64,000 nucleotides of DNA from Microvirga sp. VF16 (GTDB lineage Bacteria; Pseudomonadota; Alphaproteobacteria; Rhizobiales; Beijerinckiaceae): positions 868,001-932,000 of the forward strand of contig NZ_CP069356.1 of NCBI RefSeq assembly GCF_016864375.1, given 5' to 3'. The notes under the pieces were generated by a model that saw nothing but the letters and a program-made list of their open reading frames with translations, did no database searches and was not told the DNA's origin. This document shows positions 42,775 through 50,414 of the stretch, one piece after another. Within the stretch, counting starts at the first letter, position 1. Every line of letters starts with the position of its first letter. Both the position numbers and the translations under genes were made by a program.

Positions 42775-44391
42775 CTACTTGGCGCCGGAACTCTGGGGAC
42801 CGCCGCCATGCTGGCCGGTTGCAACGGACAAGCCATATCTGATGCGGGCCCAGAGACGCTCGTGGCCGTAATAGAGCACGAGCTTGGTCACCACCTCGGT
42901 CGCGCCAATAGCCGCAGCTAAGCGGATATCCTGGCTCAGGACAATTGCTGCACCTATGGTCGCAATCGATCCGATGACCCGCCACGACATGGCCTTGAGA
43001 GCGCTGCGCCGCTTCTGCTCGCCCGTCCACTTGATCCAGGCCAACGGAGTATTGTTCCGGACGACCTGGAGATTGACGGGCTCCTCGGCCACTGCTCCAT
43101 CCACGAGACCGATTGCCACCGTGTCGAAACTCTCCCGGTCGATGAGAATGAAGCCGCCCGTGCGACGGCTCTCGGTATAGGGATCGAAGGCGATAGGCTG
43201 ATCCAGGGAGAGAACCACCTGGCCGATATCGTTGGCGCCCAGCGACGACACGGGCACAGAGGCGAGCGAGGCAAGATCGATCCGCTGACGCACACGGACG
43301 ACCCTTGCAGGCACTGACGCTGCACCAATCTTCAACAGAAACTGGTCACCCTCCTTCAGGTGCTCTGTCGCCATCCAGAACAGGCGGGCGTTGATCCTGT
43401 CGGAGACCTGAGTCTGCCTGTCCAGGGATGCGATGACGTCCCCGCGGGAGATATCCACCTCGTCGGACAGGGTGAGCGTGAGGGACTGACCGGCAATGGC
43501 CTCATGCAGTACTCCGTCCATCGTCACGATCTGCGCAACGGACGTCTCCAGTCCGGAGGGAAGGATCCGCACACGGTCGCCGGATTTGACACGGCCGCTG
43601 GTGACAAAGCCGGCAAAGCCACGGAACTCCGGGCTGGGCCGGTTGACCCACTGCACCGGCATGCGGAACGGCTCCGCTTCGGCTTTCTGCTCGACCTCGA
43701 CGGTTTCGAGATAGGAGAGCAGCGTCGGCCCGGCGTACCAAGGAGTCTGCGCTGAGGGCGCGACAACGTTGTCGCCATGCAGAGCCGACAACGGGATGGA
43801 AGCGATCCGGTCAAAGCCAAGATTGATCGCGAAGGCCCGAAACTCCGCGTCGATCTGCTTGAATCGTTCCTCGGACCATTCGACGAGGTCCATCTTGTTG
43901 ATGGCCAGAGCAACATGACGGATCCCGAGCATGGAAACGAGAAGGGCATGCCGGCGGGTCTGGCGGGTGATCCCTTTGCGCGCATCGATCAGGAGGATGG
44001 CGACATCCGCGGTCGAGGCGCCTGTTGCCATGTTCCTCGTATATTGTTCATGGCCCGGCGTATCGGCGACGATGAAGGTCCGCCGGTCGGTCGAGAAGAA
44101 GCGATAGGCGACGTCGATGGTGATGCCCTGCTCGCGCTCGCTGGCCAGACCATCGACCAGAAGGGCGAAGTCGATCCCGCCGCCCTGCGTTCCATGCTTG
44201 CGCGAGTCGCGCTCCAGCGTTGCGAGTTGGTCATCGAACAGACGCTTGGACTCGTACAGCAAACGCCCAATCAGCGTGGACTTGCCATCATCGACGGAGC
44301 CGCAGGTGATGAAGCGCAACAAACTCTTGCGCTCATGGGCCGCGAGATAGTCCTCCAGCTTGAAACTCTCGGGTGCGGGATGAACCGTCAT
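42775..44391 (-). CDS. cysN: sulfate adenylyltransferase large subunit CysN fused to a DUF2061 membrane domain, 538 aa
   Basis: GTPase subunit of ATP sulfurylase. GTP-binding motifs: TCGSVDDGKSTLIGRLLYES (about 29-48), IVADTPGHEQYTRNMATGAS and LAINKMDLVEW. After the translation-factor barrels, at about residue 460, an extra domain begins: KRRSALKAMSWRVIGSIATI, then GAAIVLSQDIRLAAAIGATE with VVTKLVLYYGHERLWARIRY. This is DUF2061, two predicted membrane helices, in the place where other CysN proteins carry the APS kinase CysC. The start overlaps the cysD stop by one base. Confidence 0.92.
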   Translation of the reverse strand: MTVHPAPESFKLEDYLAAHERKSLLRFITCGSVDDGKSTLIGRLLYESKRLFDDQLATLERDSRKHGTQGGGIDFALLVDGLASEREQGITIDVAYRFFSTDRRTFIVADTPGHEQYTRNMATGASTADVAILLIDARKGITRQTRRHALLVSMLGIRHVALAINKMDLVEWSEERFKQIDAEFRAFAINLGFDRIASIPLSALHGDNVVAPSAQTPWYAGPTLLSYLETVEVEQKAEAEPFRMPVQWVNRPSPEFRGFAGFVTSGRVKSGDRVRILPSGLETSVAQIVTMDGVLHEAIAGQSLTLTLSDEVDISRGDVIASLDRQTQVSDRINARLFWMATEHLKEGDQFLLKIGAASVPARVVRVRQRIDLASLASVPVSSLGANDIGQVVLSLDQPIAFDPYTESRRTGGFILIDRESFDTVAIGLVDGAVAEEPVNLQVVRNNTPLAWIKWTGEQKRRSALKAMSWRVIGSIATIGAAIVLSQDIRLAAAIGATEVVTKLVLYYGHERLWARIRYGLSVATGQHGGGPQSSGAK

Positions 44392-45377
44392 CAGAAGTAG
44401 CCCTCTTGCTTCTTGCGTTCCATGGACGCAGCCATGTCCTTGTCGATGGCGCGCCCGTGGCGCTCGGATGTGCGCGCCTCGAGCGTCTCGCGGATGATGT
44501 CCGGGAGAGTGGCGGCCGTGCTCTCCACGGCTCCTGTCAACGGATAGCAGCCGAGCGTCCTGAAGCGGACCGATCGCAACTGCGGCTGCTCGCCGGGATG
44601 CAGCGGCAGCCTGTTGTCATCGACCATGACCAGCATGCCGTCCCGCTCCACCACCGGCCGCTCGGTGGCGAAATACAATGGAACGATCGGGATGTTCTCG
44701 CGGTGGATGTAGAGCCAGATGTCGAGCTCGGTCCAGTTCGAGAGCGGAAAGACGCGCAGGCTCTCGCCGCGACGCTTGCGTCCGTTGTAGAGCTGCCAGG
44801 GCTCCGGCCGCTGGCGCTTGGGATCCCAGCGATGATGGGCGTTGCGCAACGAGAACACCCGTTCCTTCGCCCGTGACTTCTCCTCGTCGCGGCGGGCGCC
44901 GCCGAACGCGGCGTCGAACCCATATCGCTCCAGGGCCTGCTTGAGCGCCTGGGTCTTCATGACATCGGTATGGACCTCCGAGCCGTGGCTGATCGGACCG
45001 ATGTTGCGTGCAAGCCCATCCGGGTTGGTGTGCACCAGCAGGTCGAGACCCAACTCCTTCGCCCGGCGATCCCGGAACGCGATCATCTCGCGAAACTTCC
45101 AAGTGGTGTCGACATGAAGCAGAGGGAAGGGAGGCTTCGCCGGGTAGAAGGCTTTTAGTGCAAGGTGGAGCAGGACCGACGAGTCCTTGCCGATCGAGTA
45201 CAGCATGACCGGGTTGTCGCTTTCGGCGACCGCCTCACGCATGATGTAGATGCTCTCCGCCTCGAGGCGATCGAGATGGGTCAGGCCGGACCGGAGACGA
45301 TCGCCTTCGGATGAATCGCTTCTAGAATCGAGCTGGCTTGCGTGGCGAACGCGTTCTGCTTCACGCCCGCTGATCAT
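44391..45377 (-). CDS. cysD: sulfate adenylyltransferase small subunit CysD, 328 aa
   Basis: Adenylates sulfate to APS with CysN. PP-loop motif VMLYSIGKDSSVLLHLALKA; further motifs HTDVMKTQALKQALERYGFD with AAFGGARRDEEKSRAKER, and FPLSNWTELDIWLYIHRENI. The C-terminus SMERKKQEGYF is the family ending. AGGAG lies seven bases before ATG 45377. Overlaps cysH by 17 bases. Confidence 0.95.
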   Translation of the reverse strand: MISGREAERVRHASQLDSRSDSSEGDRLRSGLTHLDRLEAESIYIMREAVAESDNPVMLYSIGKDSSVLLHLALKAFYPAKPPFPLLHVDTTWKFREMIAFRDRRAKELGLDLLVHTNPDGLARNIGPISHGSEVHTDVMKTQALKQALERYGFDAAFGGARRDEEKSRAKERVFSLRNAHHRWDPKRQRPEPWQLYNGRKRRGESLRVFPLSNWTELDIWLYIHRENIPIVPLYFATERPVVERDGMLVMVDDNRLPLHPGEQPQLRSVRFRTLGCYPLTGAVESTAATLPDIIRETLEARTSERHGRAIDKDMAASMERKKQEGYF

Positions 45378-46128
45378 GGGAATGCTCCTGAATTTGATGG
45401 GTCGGCCCGAGATGCAGGCCGCATTCTTTTTTGGCCTCCTGCTCCCACCACCAGCGACCGGCACGCTCAGGCTCGCCTAGGCGGACCGCTCTGGTGCAGG
45501 GAGCGCAACCGATCGACGGGTATCCTTGGTCGTGCAGCGGGTTATAGGGAATAGCATTGTCCGTCACATACCGGACGAGGTCCTGCCGGCTCCAATCCGC
45601 CAAGGGATTGATCTTGATCAGGCCATAGCCGCTATCCTGGACCGCGAGCGGCACGGCGGCTCGAAACGCCGACTGCTCGGCACGAAGCCCCGTAATCCAG
45701 CCTGCCGCGCCCATGAGAGCCCGGCCAAGGGGCTCGACCTTCCGGACGTCGCAGCAGGCCTTTCGGGCCTCGACGGAATGACGGAAGCCGTTGATGCCCT
45801 GGCGGGATACGAGCACTTCCAGGCTGGCGCGGTCCGGGCTCACGGCATTGATCCGGCGCCCGTAATGATCCTCCGTCTGCGCCCAGAGATCGTAGGTTTC
45901 GGGAAACAGGCGTCCGGTATCGAGGGTCACGAGCTCGATATGAAGATCGAGGCCTGCCCTGAACAGAGCATGGGTAATGGCCTGATCCTCGAGGCCGAAG
46001 CTCGTTGTGAACACCAGCCGGCCAGTGAGCGATCGTGCGGCGAGGGAAAGCCGTTCAGGGAGGCTGGCATCTCTCAAGGCAAGGGCCAGAGCCTCCGCCC
46101 CAGCCGCTCCTGATGAAGCAAAATCCAT
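45361..46128 (-). CDS. cysH: adenylylsulfate reductase CysH ([4Fe-4S] type), 255 aa
   Basis: Reduces APS to sulfite with thioredoxin. The iron-sulfur cluster Cys pairs that mark the APS-reducing branch are visible: ARKACCDVRKVEPL and YPSIGCAPCTRAVR. The catalytic C-terminal Cys is in KKECGLH. LVFTTSFGLEDQAITHALFR is the nucleotide-binding start. Because no CysC is present here, the APS route fits. ATG 46128 has GGAG nine bases upstream; the TTG five codons earlier is less likely. First gene of cysH-cysD-cysN. Confidence 0.93.
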   Translation of the reverse strand: MDFASSGAAGAEALALALRDASLPERLSLAARSLTGRLVFTTSFGLEDQAITHALFRAGLDLHIELVTLDTGRLFPETYDLWAQTEDHYGRRINAVSPDRASLEVLVSRQGINGFRHSVEARKACCDVRKVEPLGRALMGAAGWITGLRAEQSAFRAAVPLAVQDSGYGLIKINPLADWSRQDLVRYVTDNAIPYNPLHDQGYPSIGCAPCTRAVRLGEPERAGRWWWEQEAKKECGLHLGPTHQIQEHSHDQRA

Positions 46129-46155
46129 CGCAATATTCTCCAAACTGCGAGTTCG

Positions 46156-46184
46156 AACTTGTTCTTAATAACGAACGATGTCAA
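46156..46184 (-). promoter_or_regulatory. cysH promoter with sulfur-type operator
   Basis: Reading leftward, TTGACA (46184-46179) is followed after two bases by the inverted repeat whose plus-strand sequence is GTTCTTAATAACGAAC (46161-46176), and then by AAGTTC. The ABC importer at 5.5 kb has the same order: TTGACT, two bases, 16-base repeat, AACTTC. A protein bound here would cover the promoter spacer and so probably represses. Confidence 0.65.
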
Positions 46185-46312
46185 GGTCAGGTTGTTCTGA
46201 CTTGAAGAGGCGATCGATTGATCGAAGGGGCAAGTTGTCCCAAGAAGAGAAGATTCTTTCCTCAAAACTCAGAACAAGGAAAATCATATTCGACAAAAGG
46301 CGGGATGCAGAG

Positions 46313-46774
46313 ATGGATCGCATCGACCGAAAAATTTTGGACCTTCTTCAGCAGAATGGCACACTTTCTGTCGCGGACATCGGCCATCGGGTCGGTTTAT
46401 CTCAAACGCCATGCTGGAAGCGGATTCAGCGTCTTGAAGCCGAGGGCGTGATTGAGCGACGGGTCGCCCTTCTGGATCCTGAAAAGCTAGGGCTCGGCCT
46501 GACGGTCTTCGTGTGCATCGAGGCCGGTGACCATACCCAGGACGCTATCGACCAGTTCATCAATGCGATTGCGACCATGAACGAGGTTGTAGAGTTCCAC
46601 CGGATGGCCGGTGATGTCGACTACATCCTCCGCGTCGTGGTCTCGGACGTAAAGGCGTATGACTTGTTTTATAAGCGTTTGATCGGGATCGTTCCGCTCA
46701 AGAAAGTCAGCTCGCGCTTCAGTGTCGAGCGGGTCAAGTTCACGACGGCGCTACCGATCGAGATGACGGTGTAA
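46313..46774 (+). CDS. Lrp/AsnC-family regulator similar to DecR (YbaO), 153 aa
   Basis: Feast/famine regulator with an N-terminal helix-turn-helix (MDRIDRKILDLLQQNGTLSV, then SQTPCWKRIQRLEAEGVIER) and a C-terminal RAM ligand domain (about 65-153). RVALLDPEKLGLGLTVFVCI, EFHRMAGDVDYILRVVVSDV and YDLFYKRLIGIVPLKKVSSR closely resemble E. coli DecR, a cysteine-responsive activator, as I recall it. It lies between divergent cysHDN and cysJIG, each with an operator, so it is the prime candidate for the sulfur regulator. ATG 46313 is chosen; the frame is open upstream to 46178 without support. Confidence 0.88.
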   Translation: MDRIDRKILDLLQQNGTLSVADIGHRVGLSQTPCWKRIQRLEAEGVIERRVALLDPEKLGLGLTVFVCIEAGDHTQDAIDQFINAIATMNEVVEFHRMAGDVDYILRVVVSDVKAYDLFYKRLIGIVPLKKVSSRFSVERVKFTTALPIEMTV

Positions 46775-46873
46775 GGCAGACTGATTATAGATATACAATC
46801 CTAAGTTCATAGATAAACAGAATTCTCTTCTCTCTTTTTAGAATTTGACAAAAGAAGTTTTCTTCAGGCCCAC

Positions 46874-46931
46874 GTTCTTTAAAAAGAACATTCCATTGAC
46901 TTGCACTGAAGCCCCGCGCGACATTCGAACC
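46874..46931 (+). promoter_or_regulatory. cysJ promoter with upstream operator, possibly leaderless
   Basis: GTTCTTTAAAAAGAAC (46874-46889) is followed after six bases by TTGACT (46896-46901). Seventeen bases later comes CGACAT (46919-46924) as a possible -10, only seven bases before ATG 46932. No Shine-Dalgarno sequence precedes that ATG, so the mRNA may start at the ATG itself. An operator just upstream of the -35 suits an activator. Confidence 0.55.
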
Positions 46932-48683
46932 ATGTCAGCATCAGCCCTTCTCCCTCAAACGGCTCCCTTTGGAGACGATGACCGGCTCAGCCTCGATCGT
47001 GTCCTAGGTGCGGCTTCCCCGATCCAGCGTGCATGGCTCGCCGGCTTTCTCGCCGGGATCGATGCGGGCCAGGCACCCGCCCCTTGTGTCGATGCACCGG
47101 CCCGTGCGGCAGAGCCTCTCACGATCCTCTTTGCCAGCGAGTCCGGCAATGCGGAGCGTCTGGCTCAGGACGTGGCGAAGCTCGCCCGCAAAGGCGGCTT
47201 CAAGCCGAAGATCGTCGACTTCGCCGATCTCGACATCGCCGACCTGCCCAAGCATGAGCGGCTGGTGGTGATTACTGCGACCTGGGGCGAAGGCGAACCG
47301 CCCTCACGCGCCACGCGGGCCTATGCCGACCTGATGGGGGGATCGGCGCCGCGCCTTGAGAGCACGCGCTTCGCCGTTCTGGCTTTGGGCGATACGGCTT
47401 ACGCGGAATTCTGCGGCGTCGGCAAAGCCATCGATGCGCGGCTTGCCGAGCTGGGAGCGGTGCGGGCCGTCGACAGGATCGATTGCGACCTCGACTTCGA
47501 AGCTCCGGCAGCGGCCTGGATCAAGAGCACTCTCGAAACGCTTGCACCAGCTCTGGAGAACTCGGGCAATGTGGTGGCCGTCGATTTCGGCATCCGTGCC
47601 GGCGCCGAGATCAGCCGCGAACCGGTGGTGGCCGAGATCATCGAGCACGTCAATCTGAACTCCTCGCGCTCGGACAAGGAAACCGTTCACCTGGCGCTCG
47701 GCTTTGAGAGCAGGGCTCCGGCCTATGAGCCCGGCGACTCGCTCGAACTCTTCCCGGAAAACGACCCGGCCCTTGTCGAGTCCGTTCTTGCGGCCACGGG
47801 GCTCAGTGGCGAAGACCCTCTGCGCGCCTCCCTGACCACCGAGCGGGATACCACCACTCTCTCCGTCAAGACGCTCGAAACCTTTGCTGCCGAGACGGGG
47901 CATGCAGACGTGCGCAAGCTTCTGGATGAGGGGCAGGCTCGCGCCTGGATCGAGGGACGCCAGTTGATCGATCTGGTCGAGGCCTTCCCCGCATCATTGA
48001 CCGCTCAGCAGCTCACGGCCCTCACACGCCCCTTGCCGCCGCGGGCCTATTCCATTGCCTCCTCGCGCAAGGACGTCGGCGACGAAGCCCACCTGCTCAT
48101 CGCCGCCGTTCGCTATGAAACGCATGGTCGTGCCCGTGGTGGTGTCGCCTCGACCTTCGTGGCGGATCGCCTCAAGGCGGGCGCGGCGACCCGTGTTCGT
48201 CTGAAGCCGAACAAGCATTTCCGGCTGCCCGATCCCTCGACCGACATCATTATGATCGGCCCAGGAACCGGCATCGCCCCCTTCCGCGCCTTTGTGCAGG
48301 AGCGGCGCGCCATCGGGGCCAGCGGCAAGTCCTGGCTGTTCTTCGGCGACCGGCGCTACACGCACGACTTCCTGTATCAGCTCGAATGGCAGGATGCCCT
48401 GAAGGACGGATCGCTGGCCCGGATCGACCTCGCCTTCTCGCGCGACACCTCGCAGAAGGTCTACGTCCAGCATCGCCTCTGGGAGCAGCGCCGCGACCTC
48501 GTCGGCTGGCTGGACAACGGGGCCCAGCTTTATGTCTGCGGCGACGCGAAGGCGATGGCGAAGGATGTGCGCGCAGCGCTCGTCGCGGCCTTCGCCGACG
48601 TGAAAGCCCTTTCTCCCGAGGCTGCCGAACTCGCCGTCACCGAACTTGAGCGCGGCCGCCGCTATCACCAAGACGTTTATTGA
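46932..48683 (+). CDS. cysJ: sulfite reductase flavoprotein subunit CysJ, 583 aa
   Basis: Passes electrons from NADPH through FAD and FMN to CysI. Flavodoxin domain from about residue 58 (TILFASESGNAERLAQDVAK, then VVITATWGEGEPPSRATRAY). FAD site RPLPPRAYSIASSRKDVGDE; NADPH site MIGPGTGIAPFRAFVQERRA and SWLFFGDRRYTHDFLYQLEW. Ends RRYHQDVY, the family ending. Start ATG 46932 because the in-frame codons before it run through the promoter and operator. Twelve bases before cysI. Confidence 0.93.
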   Translation: MSASALLPQTAPFGDDDRLSLDRVLGAASPIQRAWLAGFLAGIDAGQAPAPCVDAPARAAEPLTILFASESGNAERLAQDVAKLARKGGFKPKIVDFADLDIADLPKHERLVVITATWGEGEPPSRATRAYADLMGGSAPRLESTRFAVLALGDTAYAEFCGVGKAIDARLAELGAVRAVDRIDCDLDFEAPAAAWIKSTLETLAPALENSGNVVAVDFGIRAGAEISREPVVAEIIEHVNLNSSRSDKETVHLALGFESRAPAYEPGDSLELFPENDPALVESVLAATGLSGEDPLRASLTTERDTTTLSVKTLETFAAETGHADVRKLLDEGQARAWIEGRQLIDLVEAFPASLTAQQLTALTRPLPPRAYSIASSRKDVGDEAHLLIAAVRYETHGRARGGVASTFVADRLKAGAATRVRLKPNKHFRLPDPSTDIIMIGPGTGIAPFRAFVQERRAIGASGKSWLFFGDRRYTHDFLYQLEWQDALKDGSLARIDLAFSRDTSQKVYVQHRLWEQRRDLVGWLDNGAQLYVCGDAKAMAKDVRAALVAAFADVKALSPEAAELAVTELERGRRYHQDVY

Positions 48684-48695
48684 GAAGCACGAACG

Positions 48696-50414
48696 ATGTC
48701 CAAGGAACTCTCGCGCAACGAGCGCATCAAGGAGGCGAGCGGCTATTTGCGCGGCACGCTCGCGGAAGGCCTCACCGACATCGTGACCGGTGCGATCACC
48801 GAGGACGATCAGCAGCTGGTCAAGTTCCACGGCATGTACCTGCAGGACGACCGGGATCTGCGAGCCGAGCGGACGAAGAAGAAGCTCGAGAAGGCCTATT
48901 CCTTCATGATCCGCCTGCGCATACCCGGTGGCGTCTGCACGCCGGCCCAGTGGCTGCAGCTCGATCGGATTGCCCGAGAGTATGCCAATGGAACGCTGCG
49001 TCTCACCACCCGGCAAACCTTCCAGTTCCATGGAGTCATCAAGGCGAACCTGAAGGCGACGATGAAGGCCATCGACACGGCCCTTCTCGACACCCTGGCC
49101 GCCTGCGGCGACGTCAACCGCAACGTGCTGGCCTCGACCAATCCGCATCAATCCCGCGCCCACGCGGCGGCTCTCGATCTCGCCCGGTCGATCTCCGAGC
49201 ATCTCCTGCCGCAGACGCCGGCCTATCGCGAGGTCTGGCTCGACGGGGAGAAGGTCGTCGGTGGCGAGGAAGTCATCGAGCCCGTCTATGGCCGGACCTA
49301 CCTGCCGAGGAAGTTCAAGACGGTGGTGGCCGTCCCGCCGTCGAACGAGGTCGACATCTTCGCGCAGGACCTCGGCTTCATCGCGATCCTCGACAAGACA
49401 GGCGAGGTCAAAGGCTGGAACGTGACGGTTGGCGGCGGCATGGGCATGACCCATGGCGAGGAAGACACCTATCCCCGCACCGCCGATGTGATGGGTTTCT
49501 GCCGGCCCGAAGATGCCCTGGCCGTAGCCGAAGCGGTGGTGACGGTGCAGCGCGACTGGGGTGATCGCACGCTCCGCAAGCATGCGCGGCTCAAATACAC
49601 CATCGAGGATCGTGGTCTCGAGGCGTTCCGCGCCGAGGTCGAGCGCCGTATCGGCAAGACCCTGGGCAAGCCGCAGCCGTTCCGCTTCGACAGCAACGGC
49701 GATCGCTACGGCTGGGTCGAAGGCGAGGACGGTCGCTCCCACTTGACGCTCTTCATCGAGAACGGCCGCCTGCGCGATATTCCAGGCGGCCCGTCGCTCC
49801 TGACGGGGTTCCGTCGGATCGCCGAAATCCACGACGGCGAGTTCCGCCTCACGGCGAACCAGAACGTCATCGTGGCCAATGTGTCGCCGGAGAAACGTGG
49901 GCAGATCGAAGCCCTCGTGGAGGAACATGGCCTGACGAGCCATGCCACGGCGCTGCGCCGCAACGCAATGGCCTGCGTGGCCCTGCCCACCTGCGGCCTG
50001 GCGCTGGCCGAGAGCGAGCGCTATCTACCGTCGCTCGTGACGGCCCTCGAGGAGCGTCTCAGCCTTCGCGGCCTTGCCGAGGACGAGATCACGATCCGCA
50101 TGACCGGCTGCCCCAATGGCTGTGCCCGCCCGTACATCGCTGAGATCGGCCTCGTGGGCAAAGGCCCCGGGCGGTACAATCTCTATCTCGGCGCAGCGTT
50201 CGACGGGTCCCGTCTTTCCAAGCTCTATGCGGCCGACCTGCAGCACGACGAGATCATCGCCGCTCTCGACCCGCTCTTTGCGGCCTATGCTCATGGCCGA
50301 AAGCCCGCCGAGAGGTTCGGAGATTTCGTCATCCGTGCGGGCATTGTGGCGGCGACGGGAAACGGGCAGGACTTTCACGCCAACACGGGCCCTCTCGCCG
50401 AGGCGGCGGAATGA
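48696..50414 (+). CDS. cysI: sulfite reductase haemoprotein subunit CysI, 572 aa
   Basis: Six-electron reduction of sulfite to sulfide with sirohaem and [4Fe-4S]. Cluster ligands are in ACVALPTCGLALAESERYLP and in RMTGCPNGCARPYIAEIGLV. The LRLTTRQTFQFHGVIKANLK and GGGMGMTHGEEDTYPRTADV motifs are intact. Length normal. Overlaps cysG by four bases (ATGA). Confidence 0.95.
   Translation: MSKELSRNERIKEASGYLRGTLAEGLTDIVTGAITEDDQQLVKFHGMYLQDDRDLRAERTKKKLEKAYSFMIRLRIPGGVCTPAQWLQLDRIAREYANGTLRLTTRQTFQFHGVIKANLKATMKAIDTALLDTLAACGDVNRNVLASTNPHQSRAHAAALDLARSISEHLLPQTPAYREVWLDGEKVVGGEEVIEPVYGRTYLPRKFKTVVAVPPSNEVDIFAQDLGFIAILDKTGEVKGWNVTVGGGMGMTHGEEDTYPRTADVMGFCRPEDALAVAEAVVTVQRDWGDRTLRKHARLKYTIEDRGLEAFRAEVERRIGKTLGKPQPFRFDSNGDRYGWVEGEDGRSHLTLFIENGRLRDIPGGPSLLTGFRRIAEIHDGEFRLTANQNVIVANVSPEKRGQIEALVEEHGLTSHATALRRNAMACVALPTCGLALAESERYLPSLVTALEERLSLRGLAEDEITIRMTGCPNGCARPYIAEIGLVGKGPGRYNLYLGAAFDGSRLSKLYAADLQHDEIIAALDPLFAAYAHGRKPAERFGDFVIRAGIVAATGNGQDFHANTGPLAEAAE

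Noticed and set aside
47994..49943. Very long open frame (649 codons) on the minus strand across cysJ and cysI
   Set aside because: It is antisense to two well-supported genes; high GC at codon third positions leaves the opposite frame open. No recognisable protein.
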